From: Excoecaria cochinchinensis | Lineage: Eukaryota > Streptophyta > Magnoliopsida > Malpighiales > Euphorbiaceae | Direction of reading: 5' to 3' | Assembly: GCA_947683425.1 (NCBI GenBank) | Contig: CANTUQ010000073.1 | Coordinates: 13,745,001-13,809,000, forward strand | Length of the DNA: 64,000 bases | Shown here: in pieces, positions 1 to 11,542 of the stretch | Layout of the letters: each line of letters opens with the position of its first letter | Position numbering within the stretch: the first letter of the stretch is position 1 | The notes under the pieces: model-generated | Database searches by the model: none | Seen by the model: only the letters and a program-made list of their open reading frames with translations | Told to the model about the DNA's origin: nothing | Made by a program: the position numbers and the translations under genes

Positions 1-1286
1 CCCCCCGGCACCGCGTGGATAGGCTTGCTTTTCTAGGTAGTGTCTGACAACGTTGAGCTGGACCCATCATTTGGATCACCTGCTTGCCCCCGGTATGGCA
101 TGCATGAATAGGCTTGCTTTCTTGCTCAGAGGACTTTGAGTAGGACTTTGAGATTGTGCCTTCTCAAAGGACTTTGATATGTTATATACATGAAAGCTAT
201 GTAAGGAATTGGGTGTGTGCGATGTGTGCACTTACGACTATGTATATGAAACACGTGTAGAAAAAATTATATACATGTATGTACTGCATGCGAAAAATGT
301 GGATGCAACCATAAAGAGCCATGTGCGTCAAAAGCACTTATGAAATATATTGGCTAAAACTCTTATGACAAAAGACATGCACCAAGAATTGTACATGTAA
401 AACTGTTTATTGAGAATATTTGCTACAATTATGTGTAAAAACATTTGCAGAAAGCATATTTACAAAGAATATTGCTGAGAGTGTACGCAAAGTATTATTT
501 TCATGGGTAGTGATAAGAAATACCCCAAGATTGTAAAATGAGTGCAACCTATCAGGTACCTCAAACTCAAGTTTCGAACTGCCTTTGAGCATACTGAATG
601 AACCACATTCTCAACTGATTCAATCTTAGCAAAAGAATTCGGGAGTCATTCCCAATGAAGTGTAAGAAAGGAAACACGTAAGTATCGATGTTTACTAAAT
701 CAGCATGTGAATACGAGACATACCATGCGATCTCTGTGTGTATGTGCAAAGGCCAAAAAAGAATTTTTCATTTTATTTTTTTTTTTTAAAAGCAAATTCT
801 AGATGCAATATCGAGGACAAGACTCAACTCGAATGCAAATGCACTCGTGGCTTCCCGCTTGAAGCTCAAGAGACACCATACGCCTCTTCCTACGTACCAA
901 ACCTTACTAGAAGGTCATCTCCGCTAGTTAGATAAGGCCAAACCAAGAATCAATAGGTCTTACTTTGGTTGTAACGTTAGGCTTAGGTAATTGGCTATCA
1001 AAGGAGGATCAGGTCGCTAGAGAAAAACGGCCGCAACGTTCATTTGGATGATGGAATCATTTTCGGACTAATTGTATACTGTCCAGATACTCTTGAATTT
1101 GGATTCGATAATGCTCTGAATCATCAAGCTCAGCATAAAAATTTAGTTAAAAAGATAACCACCGAACTCGTCAAGGGGTACTATCTTGGACCCTACCATA
1201 TTTCTTCTTTTTTTTTTCTTTTTTCTTCTTTGCTTTCTCTTTTTTTTTTTCGTTTTCGCAAGCTCATGTCTCTAACTACACAAAAA

Positions 1287-1555
1287 GTTTATCGATGATT
1301 CAAACCCCTTTCCAGAAGTGTAGACCAAAAATTATCGATGATTGAAAATTTCGTTTCCCAAGGGGTAAACCCATTCTTGTCAGGGTGATTATTGATAGCT
1401 CAAAAAAAAATTGTCAATGATCAAAATTCCCTTCTCGACGTGCAGACCCATTCTTATCAGGGTGATTTCAACCCACAAAATTATTGATGATTGAGATTCT
1501 CTTCTCGAAATGTAGACCCATTTTCATCGGGGCAATTTTTGATAGCTCAAGAGAA
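1287..1555. repeat. Degenerate tandem repeat in element I
   Basis: About three to four imperfect copies of a 70-100 bp unit follow one another. Recurring words are atcgatgattga, ccttctcgaartgtagaccc, cccattcttatcagggtga and tgatagctcaa. Unit length varies by internal deletion. It is part of the untranslated interior of element I. Confidence 0.6.
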
Positions 1556-3353
1556 TATCGTAGTGTGTATCCATCTTTACTAGAGCGGCCATTCTTCTAA
1601 AGGGGAAGCCAAAATCATTTTAGGCGAAAGGTAGTTTTAATGTGTGTAACAACAAAACTGGCACGCATTTAGCATACCAAAGTAAAGGCTCAAGGGGTTA
1701 TCAAGCGATTGTAAAATAAGGGTAGGGAATGGTCATTTAGAGAGCTATACAAAGAAAAGGTGCCTAAATCATTTTCTAGATTCAGCCTTATCCAGGAGTC
1801 GCTTTGACGGGTAATCGGAAAGGTTCTAGTGCTCTTAGTGAGTTTTCATCCAATCCCCTAATTACAACTAGTTTTTTTTTTTCAGTTTGTTTTCAAAACG
1901 GGCCAAAAGTGCTCGAAATTTAGACATTACGTGGTATAGTCAAATATTTTCATGTGATCTAGCTCTTAAAGACCGAACATATACACCTCTTACTTAATTC
2001 AAAGTGGAATGAAACTCAGATTTCTAGAGTTAAGATCAAATCCATTCATAGTTGAGAACTACTTAGGCAGAGTCAAACTGTGAGTCAGAGGTACCTTAAT
2101 GAGGTGCAAACACATCAGCGTTTTTAGGGTACAACTTAACGCAAAAATTTTATTTTACCAAAATTTATATTCACAAAAATCATGTAAGCCAACAAAGAAG
2201 ATTTTTGTTTTTTGTTTTTGTTTTTTTTTTTTGTTTGTTTTTTTTTTTTTTTTTTTTTTTTGCATAAAACATGTGCAAGCTTTGTGTTAAAAATCATGTA
2301 TAAGGAAAGATGCATACAATGGCGTCATGCATGTCAGTAATGCGTGTAAGGAACTATATGTGCAAAACATGTGTAAAAACATATTGTATAAAAATGCATA
2401 CATGAAATATGTGTAAAGATGTGTGTGTGTAAAATATTAACGGAAAATTATAAGTGAGTGTGAATGTGTGAACAATGCATGACAAATGTACATATATAAA
2501 TTTACAGTGTACATGCAAGCAACATACGACGATGGCATAAGTACAAAATATGGTATAACATGAGAATGAATATTTTGGATATATGATACATGTACACATG
2601 GCCTGATTTAGACATGACAAAAATACGCATGCGACGTAAGATGAAGGTGATCTAGCAAGATAATGTGCACTAATGAGTCGCGGGGAAAGGCAAAACTCAC
2701 AAAATGCAAAATATATACAAATTATGCACATGGCTTGGAACTCCATATACGAATGATTATGTACTGTGAGTGGAGTATACGTGTAACACGAGATATACAA
2801 TGAAAGTGTCTGCAAGAAATAAATAGCATTCACAAAGTACGTGTATTTACATGGTATGAGCATGCAAGACATGCATTGGTATATACAATGACTAACATGC
2901 ATGATGAAGAACTTATATGTGCATGGCATAATTCATGTATGATAGTAAATGTTCATGATATGGCATACAATGCAACTGTATGCGTATGCTCCAGCACATA
3001 ATGTTTATATATATATGCAATGTGAGCCTACTGATATGTACATATTATGACACATGATGAGTGCATTCTTTTTTTTTATTTTATTTTTTTATGCATGTCA
3101 CGGGGATAATACGCCTGTACGTGTTATGATGCATGTCAATACGTACATTCGAGGACGTATGCCGTCTGTACTGGCTATGGTGCATGATGGATGTTGGTGT
3201 GAGTTGTGACAGGCACTGCTATGTATGTATATGCAAGATAAATACATGTTATATTCATATTCACAAATCACGGTACAAGCAATTTTATATACAGAGTGCA
3301 CATGTTCTATTATTGTATGGAAAGAATTATCATACATGAGACATGTGAAGAAA

Positions 3354-3589
3354 CTATACACAGAGTAATAGGTACATGTAATGATTTTATGCACAGAAAA
3401 TGATGTATACATAAGGAGGAGATACAAAAAATTTATTTGTGTATGAATGATACATTGAAATTCGTGAAAAACTATACACAAGATATTTACATGTAATAAT
3501 TTTATGCACAGGAAAAGATGTATATATATGGGAAATGATAAAAAAGTTATGTTTATGAATGACATGAATATACAATACATCAATAATAA
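3354..3589. repeat. 118-bp tandem duplication in element I
   Basis: Two copies, starting at 3354 and 3472, begin with ctatacaca and share attttatgcacag further on. They have diverged visibly, so the duplication is not recent. Confidence 0.6.
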
Positions 3590-4259
3590 CCACATGCAAG
3601 CAGTAAATCCTTCCAACCTTATTACCCCCACACACGAGGTCAATTGGTTTCTTCCTAGGTGGGCTTAATCCGTGGGTCAACGGGGGACCCAAGGAGCGTG
3701 TTAGAGCATGACGTCTCTCAAGATGCGCACACGTATGATTTTCGGCCATTGTATATTTGGACACTTCAACCAAATTAAGGTGAGGTTATCGAAGCTTTAA
3801 AGCTTTTCATAGAAGACCACTTAATTTGTTTGATGTTGTTTAATACACGATGACCCACATAGCAAGCACTGTATTAAGGTACATACCACCTAGGGGAAGT
3901 ACCTATTGCCATTATATGAGCTTTGGTCAAGGTGGTGTTGCTTTAAGGCTACCCAAGCATGGTCCCTGCACGACGGGTCTATCTCATCACGAGCATAACG
4001 ACCGATCGGGTCACCATTTGATATACCATTGAGGTACGAGGCTTGGACTGGTGATTATCCTTAACACTTCCACAAATTGAGTGAAAATGAGGTCGTGCTT
4101 CAGGAACGCACCGGGGCTGATAGAGGGACCAAACTAACATAATTCTAAGGCTCTAGCATGATGCAATGCAATTTTTCGAAAAGAGATAAAATTTCTTGAT
4201 CCTAAACCTATTTACATTAGATTAATCAAAGGTACTTTCGGAGCAAAATCTCATGATAT
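3590..4259 (-). other. Tat/Ogre leader block conserved with element B
   Basis: Read on the minus strand, this block matches the region directly after the PBS of element B (23573-24260) in the same order. Shared words include ttgcattgcat, agagccttagaattatg, ttaaggataatcacc, caagcctcgtacct and cctcgtgtgtggg. It is noncoding in both elements, so it is probably a 5' leader. The two LTRs are far less alike than the two leaders. Confidence 0.7.
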
Positions 4260-4276
4260 CCCCAGTGGAGTCGCCA
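4260..4276 (-). other. Primer-binding site of element I
   Basis: The minus strand reads tggcgactccactgggg one base after the LTR end. This is the PBS type I recall for Tat/Ogre Ty3/gypsy elements, described as matching a tRNA-Arg 3' end. The tRNA identity was not checked here. Confidence 0.85.
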
Positions 4277-4322
4277 CTGTGACGCGCCTATCCGTCTATC
4301 GGGCTACCATAAGGCAGGATCA

Positions 4323-4334
4323 TGGAGTCGCCAC
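4323..4334 (-). other. PBS-like 12-mer inside the LTR
   Basis: The minus strand reads gtggcgactcca, identical to the start of the PBS region, but 46 bases inside the LTR end. Equivalent sites occur in the LTRs of B, D and E. Confidence 0.7.
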
Positions 4335-5158
4335 CCGATAACACATCGGGAAAGTAATTCTAACCTTATGAGGCCAAAACCAGAGAGAGTTCGGGACCTC
4401 ACTCTTATTCATACCTTTGGTTAATATTATGTGAATGGGTTTTTAAGATCAATTATTTTATCTCTTCTCTCACATGCAAATTATACAATAAAATTAAAGC
4501 GCATTACAAGCATATATAGAAAGCAGTAAATAAAGCGATAAATAAAATATAATTACAATTAATTAAATAAAAATGTAAACATGATAGAATAAAAATACAT
4601 ACATAAATCGGGCTATTTATTAAGACGGGAACATTGATTCCCAACTACGTATTTTATAAAAAAAGTTTTAGAGTTTTCAAATCGACTTAAACCTTTTGTT
4701 TTTGGATGAAAACCAGGACATTGGTCCAGTTTTATTGACAAATTTCATTTCGGTAGAAAATATTTGTGTGGTGATTCTTTTTAAGCGCGGTCAAAAATCT
4801 TTTATTATTACAGACCACAAGCGAATTAAAATAATAAAATAATAATTACATATTCCGAATGATAAATAAATCCTAATCTACTCTTCCCGACCATGGCCTG
4901 CCTAACTCTGTGAGCGAGTCACGTGCCACTCGCATCGCGGTAAAGACAGAAAACAATATTGGTTAATAATGGATAAATAAATAATTGAATGAATAAATAA
5001 ACAAATAAATAATAGAATAAAGTAAATTGAGGAAAATAATTAAAGTTAATAATGAATTAAATTAAATTAAGTGATAAATAAATAAATAAATTAATTAAAT
5101 AAATAGAGAATTAATGAATATAAAAACACAAATGGCAATTATAATGATCAATAACAAT

Positions 5159-5587
5159 AAAAATAATGATGCTAATAATAATACCATAAAATGATAATAA
5201 TAATAAATAAGCATAAAATGACAATAATAGATAGGTAAAATAATAATAATAACATAAAATAAATAATGATATTAATAGCAATGATATAATATAATAATAA
5301 TAATAATGCTTTAAAATAATATAATAATAATGACAATGACAATATTAATTAAAGCAATAAAATAATAACATCAACAATAATAAACATAGTAATAATATTA
5401 ACACAATCCTAATAACAATAATAATGACATTAAAATAATAATAACTAACCACAATAATGATAATAATAATAATAATAATACTAATAACAATAATAATAAC
5501 AATATGACATCAACAAACATAAAATAAACATATAATACTAATAATGGTAAAAACAGAATAATAATAATAATAATAATAATAATAAAC

Positions 5588-5645
<58 letters not shown>

Positions 5646-5665
5646 CAGAATGTTAAATAATTACA

Positions 5666-5709
<44 letters not shown>

Positions 5710-5786
5710 AGAAATTAATAATAATAATAATAATAATAATAGTAATAATAATAATAATAATAATAATATAACACAAAAGTAAATAA

Positions 5787-5817
<31 letters not shown>

Positions 5818-5880
5818 ATAATAAATCATAATAATATAATAAATATATAAATAATAATAATAATAATAATAATATATAAA
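5159..5880. repeat. Long ATA/TAA trinucleotide tract
   Basis: More than 700 bp of imperfect TAA/ATA repeats with long pure runs around 5590-5642 and 5667-5707, plus a short (TA)n at 5789-5811. It lies in the 3' half of element I's LTR. Equivalent tracts lie at similar places in the LTRs of B and D. Confidence 0.95.
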
Positions 5881-5892
5881 ATAATAATAAAA

Positions 5893-6240
5893 TAGGGATT
5901 TACCTCGCCGGAGCAAGGGTGGCCGTCACCTCCACCAGCGGAGTGTAGATCGTCGTCACAGGGTCTCACCGGCGGTGTCCACGCGCCTAACGGAGCTGGT
6001 GTCTCGCCGGAAATCGCCTCCAAAGGTCGCGGGTTCTTCTACCTCACGCGCCGTCTGCCGGACTCCGATGGAAGAATGGTTGGCGGCGCCTGAATCGTCC
6101 GGACCTCCTCTCCACGGCGGCGCGGCGCGTGCGGCGATCGGTGGCCGGATTTGGCCGGCGGAGGCGACGCCTCCTCCCCTCCTCTTTCTTCTTTTTCCCT
6201 TCCTTTTTCCGGCGCCTGGTTCCCGTGGTTTGCTGCCTCT
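5893..6240 (-). promoter_or_regulatory. GC-rich leader-like block with splice-donor-like end
   Basis: A sharp GC-rich island interrupts the AT-rich LTR. On the minus strand it lies downstream of the TATA box, begins purine-rich, contains CG-rich words such as gccgccgtgg, and ends ctccggcgaggtaaatccc, which resembles a plant 5' splice donor. It may be a transcribed leader exon. No translation product is recognised. Confidence 0.4.
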
Positions 6241-6497
6241 GTTCCCCTTTATTTCTTCTTTCTTCTTTTATTCTTTGATTTCCCCTTATTTCTTCTTTGA
6301 TTTCTTTTGCTTTTATTTTGATTTTGGCCCTCTTTGTTCCTCTCTCTTGCTCTCTCTTCTCTATTTTTTGTTTTCTTTTTCTTCTATGGCCGGCCCCCTC
6401 TGTCCTCTTGCTCTCTATCTTTTTTTTTTTTCATTCTTTCATTTGCTTGTTTCTAATCCCAGCCGAGAGAGCCCCCTGCTCTTTGCTCATTCTTTTC

Positions 6498-6507
6498 CCT
6501 TTATACC
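6498..6507 (-). promoter_or_regulatory. Candidate TATA box, element I LTR
   Basis: ggtataaagg on the minus strand, about 450 bp inside the LTR and upstream of a purine-rich, GC-rich leader. Position and sequence suit the LTR promoter; no transcript evidence. Confidence 0.55.
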
Positions 6508-6955
6508 CTAAAATTAGGGCTAATGGGCATAATGGTCATTTCCTCCACTCAATTATTTCCCTCCTTTTCCTTAAATTAATTTAACTTAATTCAAATAACA
6601 CATATATTAATTAATTAAACTCTCTATTAATTAAACTCTCTATTAATTAAACATTACACTAATTAATCCATTTAAATTATCATACATATATTTATTTTAT
6701 CTAATTAATTACACACTTTAACTTTAATTTTTCATGCATTTTAATTAACACGATAATATTAACCACTTAATTAACTAACAACATCAACTAATTAATTACC
6801 TAATTTCACACACACATATTTATATTTATATTTTTTTATTTTTTATTTTATTTATATTTTTTTTTATTTTTTTCGGAGGGAATAATCAAGGATCAAAAAT
6901 CACCATTTTCATTTTATGCCGGACTCGGGACCCGGTGTGGGACCCGGTGTCTACA

Positions 6956-8473
6956 CGCGCGATGCTTGTCCAACCAATCCATTCCCAGAATAATATCAAA
7001 CTCATGGAATGGCAAACAAATCAAATCCACTACAAACTCTGTACCCTGAATCTTCAGAGGACACTTCCGACATACACGATTAACCATAACACTCTGACCC
7101 AACGGACTGGATACACAAATCTCATATTCCATCTTCTCCTCACTACCCAAACTATCCCACAACTTCCCAGAACACACATAAGAATGGGTAGAGCCCGGGT
7201 CAATCAAAACATAAACTTCAGAATCAAGCAAAGAGAACTTACCGGCAATCACTTCAGGAGCATTCTGTTCCTCTCGGGCTTTCATGGCATAGGCCCTACC
7301 AGATGATGGCACAGGGCGATCTACTGATTCGGAAGCTTCTCTATCACGAGGCCGTCCCCCTCGACCCCTTCCTCTACCCCTATTACGACTTCCTTGGGGT
7401 ATATTGGATCCAGCTCGGCTCCCTTCCTGTTGTCCCGAAGAATCTCCAAATCGGTTCGGACAATTTGCAAGTAAATGGTCCATAGAACCACATCGGAAAC
7501 AACCTCCTGTTAACCATCGACACTCACCCCAATGTTGTTTATTACAATGTGTACATCGGGGAGGGCCATCTCTTCTACCTGAGCCCGCTCCCCTAGAAGA
7601 ACCCAGTCTCCTCCCTCTAGGGGCCGGACTAGCTACAGACTCAACAGCAAAGTTTCCTTGTGATTCCCTGGGTCTCTTGCCTGAAGAAGAGCCACCTCTT
7701 GCAGACTTCTTTCTCTGAGCCTTTTCTCTCAATATATTTTCAGAACGTTCTGCCCTCAAAGCCGCTTGAACTAACTGATAATACTTCACATTCGGAGCCG
7801 ACATCAATGAAATTAACATCACCTTCAATGACTCATTCAGGCCTGATTCAAAATGCTGACATCGAAACTCTTCCGTGAGAACTCTTGGCGGCGCATACTT
7901 ACTGAGCTTATTGAACTCATCCTCATACTCAGCCACAGACATCATTCTTTGTTTAAGAGTGAGAAACTGTGCCCACTTGGCATCCTTATAAGCTTTGGTC
8001 ACATACCGGTTCTGAAACTCACCCTCAAAGAACTCCCAAGTAATCGGTTCAGGAACTTGCGGTTGACTAACCACCAACCTCCACCAATCATAAGCAGAAC
8101 CTTGTAATAAAGACAAAGCACACTCCACTTCTTGCTTCGGTGGACATCTTATCTCCCTAAGTACTCTGGATGTCTTTTCTAACCACATCTCTGCCTTGTT
8201 AGATTCATCTATACCAGTACCAAAGAAATCCTCTGCACCATGCTTTCTTAACCTCTCAATTGGGGCACTAGGCGCTGTTACTCTTTCAAGTACCCTCGTC
8301 ATACTCTGAAGCATCGCTTCCATTGGTCCCAAAGGCACCTCAGGATACCCCCTAGGAGGTTGAGCCGGACCAGAAACTGAGGGATCCTGCTCTTGGGGAT
8401 TCGCACTTTCCGCTGACCCCTCAAGCGATCCACGAACGGACTCATAACTACAAAACATAAACGCAGTGCGCAT
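6956..8473 (-). pseudogene. Element H gag-protease, cut off by element I
   Basis: One open frame of about 505 residues encodes the N-terminal part of a Ty3/gypsy gag-pol polyprotein: the capsid-like structural protein and the start of the aspartic protease. Visible parts are a disordered Pro/Gln-rich N-terminus, the gag core (RKHGAEDF near residue 76, AYDWWRLV near 127), a CxxC zinc-binding stretch (CTHCNKQHWGEC near 305), a CCHC knuckle (CFRCGSMDHLLANC near 324), an RGR-rich linker and a protease segment (IDPGSTHSYV near 422, ILGMDWLDKH at the end). The usual protease D-S/T-G reads D-P-G, which should inactivate it. The frame meets element I's LTR after DKHRA; reverse transcriptase and integrase are not in the window. 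The first Met at 8473 is used; a Met at 8458 is also possible. Confidence 0.9.
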
Positions 8474-8534
8474 AAGGCCAACACAACTCTAACATCTAAC
8501 TAACACACTGAAACCCAGTAACATCTAACCAATA

Positions 8535-8546
8535 GCTCTGATACCA
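8535..8546 (-). other. Primer-binding site of element H (tRNA-iMet type)
   Basis: The minus strand reads tggtatcagagc, the usual plant PBS complementary to initiator Met-tRNA, five bases after the LTR end. Confidence 0.9.
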
Positions 8547-8973
8547 CCTAATGTCACACCCCAACCTATAACATGGATACTTCTACTCGATTAGAGCGAG
8601 AAGGACCCAAGATAGATAGGAGTGTCACACCCCACTAGTACATACATGCAAACATCACAAATAGAATCACATATCCGGTATAAATAAAAACTTTAAAAGA
8701 CAGAAGAGGGACACAGGACAAAATGGATACTTTTATTAATATACAAAAGAGGTCTTTACATCTTACGTCAATTTAAAAAAAAAGAAGAACGAATATACAA
8801 AAGCCCAAGATACATTGTTCAAAAGGGCTAACAAAATATTACATTCATTACAAAATAAAGGAAAGCCTATACTATAACACTCCCGATCTCTAGTTGAGTT
8901 GGCCTTCCCGATGCGACACGCCTAACCCGAGGCAATCGAAAACCTTCCACACCTGCACGGATAAACACCCGTG

Positions 8974-8991
8974 CTAAGCGAAATCGCTTAG
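8974..8991 (-). other. Conserved LTR hairpin, element H
   Basis: ctaagcgaaatcgcttag: 7-bp perfect stem, 4-base loop. It is adjacent to a weaker stem (cacgg...ccgtg, 8956-8973). The same pair occurs in the LTRs of A, C, J and K. Confidence 0.8.
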
Positions 8992-9545
8992 TGGGGAAAC
9001 ACACAATGCATGACCGCCACTCACAGTGACGGTAACAGAAAACACATGAAAACAATACAATTATGAGCATATAATCATACATAATTAATTCAGATATTTG
9101 TATTCTCATCCAAAGATTCTTGTACAAAACACAACGACACCTGCTTAATCATAACGAGTGGATAACGAGTACACATAGATACTTAAGAGTATCAATATCT
9201 TATTATGGACACATAGATACCCGAAGGTATCGAATCATTCTTTGTATGTTATTCCAATTTGTTTTCACATAGAATCTTAAGAAAGATTCAGACAGAAGGA
9301 TCGCGAGGATCCGATCGGGGACCTGATCAGGGTCCAAAGTCGTACACATAGCTGCAGCGGCACATAACTCTATTAGGCATGCCTAACTATCCACTTATCC
9401 GACATTAGCAGGTTATGCAAAATCTTATCACATTTACATATATATTATTCATGCAAAAAGATAATCAAAGCTTAATGAAAACTGCATGCAAAAGAAATTA
9501 AGTCATTAAGCAAAAAGGAAAAGAAATCAAGTTTGGAAGCTGCGC

Positions 9546-9843
9546 CTGTCGCGCTCGCGACAGAGACCAAACATAACTCCCCGCCGAGTCTCGCGGTCGC
9601 GAGAGAGTTTCGCGCTCGCGAGAGGGCGAAGGCGCCACTCTCTGTCGCGCTCGCGACAAAAGGTAACCGTCCAAGTCCATCGCGCTCGCGACCACTGCGC
9701 GCTCGCGACAGAGGGGAGCCCAGTAAACGCTCGGAGGTTGAGCGCTCTGTCGCGCTCGCGACAGAGAGTTCCTTCGAGTTCTCGGTGCGAGGGCCGAAAC
9801 TCCGCGCTCTGTCGCGCTCGCGACAGTGTCGCGATCGCGACAG
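9546..9843. repeat. GC-rich palindrome cluster, element H LTR
   Basis: About eight short palindromes in 298 bp, most of the form ctgtcgcgctcgcgacag (8-bp arms, 2-base centre ct, at or gt), with shorter forms such as tctcgcggtcgcgaga. Spacers between units are unlike each other. Base composition shifts abruptly from AT-rich flanks. The cluster begins 1069 bp from the LTR 5' end. Confidence 0.92.
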
Positions 9844-11280
9844 ACACGGGTTTTTCAGCTCTTACGCCCAAATTCTGCAGAAAACCTATACAAATCACAT
9901 CCAAACTTCCAAAAATTGATTCCAAACCTCAAAATTAAGCAACGCAAGCATTCACAACTCGTAACATAAATAAAAACCCAACTTTAACACCATTTATCTC
10001 AATTAACTCAAGTCAATTACATGTCCAATTCTAAAAATTTCCAAAACAGCAATTTTAACATCAATTACAACTATTCACATAATTTCTCACAAATCCTTCA
10101 ACAATATTCATTCTTTCACATCACATATCACACTAATTTCAATTCAAGTTATGATAACACAACTCATAATCCCAATCAAAGCAAAACCACAATTATCCAA
10201 CTCAAATCACAAATACACCTAAAAGACAAACGTTCCCAAACCTTCTCTCCTTAGCTCCTATTCGCGAGCTCCGCTCCCGCTAGCAATCCCTTTCACTTTA
10301 TCCGGTCTAGGAGCCTCCTCTGAACCACAAACCCATAACAATCAAGATCAATTCTAAAACAACCCGCAAATGAATTTACAAATATTTAAACCTAGAGAAG
10401 AGGAAGAGAACGAAATCTAAGACATCAACAACTCCTACTCACCTTTAAGCTTCAAAATCACAAGCTAATCAACTCTAATTACTCAATTAAGGAAGAGGGA
10501 GCAAGATTGTGCAAAGAAAAAGGAAGAACAAAGAAAGAAGAAGAAGAAAAGAAGAAGATGGCGTGAGGAAGAAAGAAGAACGGGATTCAAAAGGGAAAAA
10601 GGCTGATCTCTCTCTCTCTCACCAAACCCATTAAATGTTACTTTATTCACTTAGCCACATGTCATCATCCCCATAAGACATATGTCCCATCACACCCTAC
10701 TCCCATACAATATCATATACACTAAACTAACTCTTATTCATACTTTAATTCTATACATCCACTCATACCCTACACTAGCCTATCTCCTCTTCTCAACTAA
10801 TATACATAAATTAAATAAATAATCCAATTAAACACATACATGTAACACATACAAATACACACATACAGACACGGACAGGCTCAAACTACTGGGGTGGTTT
10901 TGGGGTGTTACATAGGGAGTTTTGTGTTTTTTCAAAATTATTTAAAATTCTGGAAATTTGAGATCTTAAATGTGTTTTAATGCATGCATGAGTTGAGTTT
11001 TGAATACATGTTCAACATATTAGAGATGATTTTGGTATTGATGATGATTTAAAATGGATTTGTATAATTTTGAGCAAATTTTGGGTTTGATGTTGTTATT
11101 GTGCATTTGTGCCAAGTTAATTATTTCTAAATAGTTTAATTTACAAGTTACATGATATTAACATCTTTAAAATGCTTATGCTAAATGAATTGAGGATCTA
11201 TGCATGTTAGATTGATGTTGGATTTGTGATGAACATGAGTTAAGTTTGTTTTGGAATTTTCGGGTTTGGGAAATCTGCTT

Positions 11281-11542
11281 TTGTCGTGAGCGTGACAGAG
11301 AGCTCGGGTTTCGAACTGTGGGTGAGAGTTCGGGATGCGATCTCCAGCCGAGCTCCTACCGAGCGTGCTCTGTCATGAGCGCGACAGAGAGTGCTAGTGC
11401 CGAGTTTTCGACGAGAAGTCTTCTGTCGCGAGCGCGCTGGTGAACGCGAGCGTGACAGAGGCCCCTGTCTTCTGTCGCGAGCACAACCAGTGGAGTTTTG
11501 GCTTCTGTCGCGGGAGTGACCTTGGACACGAGCGCGACAGAC
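11281..11542. repeat. Palindrome cluster, element J LTR
   Basis: Imperfect copies of a unit like tgtcgtgagcgtgacag and tgtcgcgagcgcg, related to the units of H and K but more eroded, with cg-to-tg/ca changes in several arms. It is followed by gcatagtttctcactcttgg, which resembles the sequence after the clusters in A and K. Confidence 0.85.

Larger units (their letters stand above)
1..4259 (-). mobile_element. Element I, internal region (partial Tat/Ogre-like Ty3/gypsy retrotransposon)
   Basis: This is the 5' part of the interior of a minus-strand LTR element whose 5' LTR is 4278-6955. The part next to the LTR is a leader related to that of element B. Beyond it, down to position 1, I see AT-rich sequence with tandem repeats, a poly-T tract near 2219-2263 and no convincing reading frame. 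The open frames of up to about 190 codons are rich in Cys, Tyr and Ile, as expected from translating low-complexity DNA. The gag-pol genes, if present, lie beyond the left edge. Assignment rests on the PBS and LTR. Confidence 0.7.
4278..6955 (-). mobile_element. Element I, 5' LTR
   Basis: The LTR is 2678 bp on the minus strand. It begins tgtagacaccgggtccc at 6955 and ends gcgcgtcaca at 4278, followed by the PBS. The word caccgggtccc is repeated at its 5' end. From U3 inward it holds AT-rich sequence, a TATA box near 6500, a C/T-rich tract (purine-rich on the element strand), a GC-rich leader-like block (5893-6240) and a long ATA/TAA tract (5159-5880). It cuts element H's coding frame after the residues DKHRA. 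The right flank is cgcgc; the matching left duplication lies outside the window. Confidence 0.88.
8552..10912 (-). mobile_element. Element H, 5' LTR
   Basis: A 2361-bp LTR on the minus strand, starting tgtaacaccccaaaacc at 10912 and ending ggggtgtgaca at 8552 directly before the PBS. It has a purine-rich leader near 10490-10620, the palindrome cluster 9546-9843 and the hairpin 8974-8991. A second ggggtgtgaca-like end at 8622 lies 70 bp inside, so the 3' border may have a duplicated end. The right flank is taggg; the other target-site copy is off the left edge. It lies inside the LTR of element J. Confidence 0.88.

Noticed and set aside
2354..2929. 191-codon open frame on the minus strand
   Set aside because: Rich in Cys, Tyr, Ile and His, from AT- and tgtgta-rich low-complexity DNA in the noncoding interior of element I; no domain and no matching frame in element B.
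3098..3773. Minus-strand frames of 181 and 128 codons
   Set aside because: They overlap in different frames, cross the 118-bp tandem repeat and enter the noncoding leader conserved with B.
5398..6023. Runs of poly-Ile, poly-Leu and poly-Tyr frames on the minus strand
   Set aside because: Translation of the TAA/ATA microsatellite in the LTR of element I.
5975..6511. 178-codon plus-strand open frame
   Set aside because: Antisense to the inferred LTR leader and Phe/Leu-rich from C/T tracts; GC-rich DNA lacks stops by chance. No domain.
9546..9843. CRISPR-like array
   Set aside because: Repeat and spacer lengths are irregular, the units are palindromes in various forms, and the context is a plant LTR without cas genes.
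9498..9925. Open frames over the palindrome cluster on both strands (Arg-, Ser- and Ala-rich)
   Set aside because: Both strands are open because the palindromes read alike in both directions; repeated SRAR-like words come from the repeat. Same for the frames at 34000-34240, 39208-39694 and 50700-51007.
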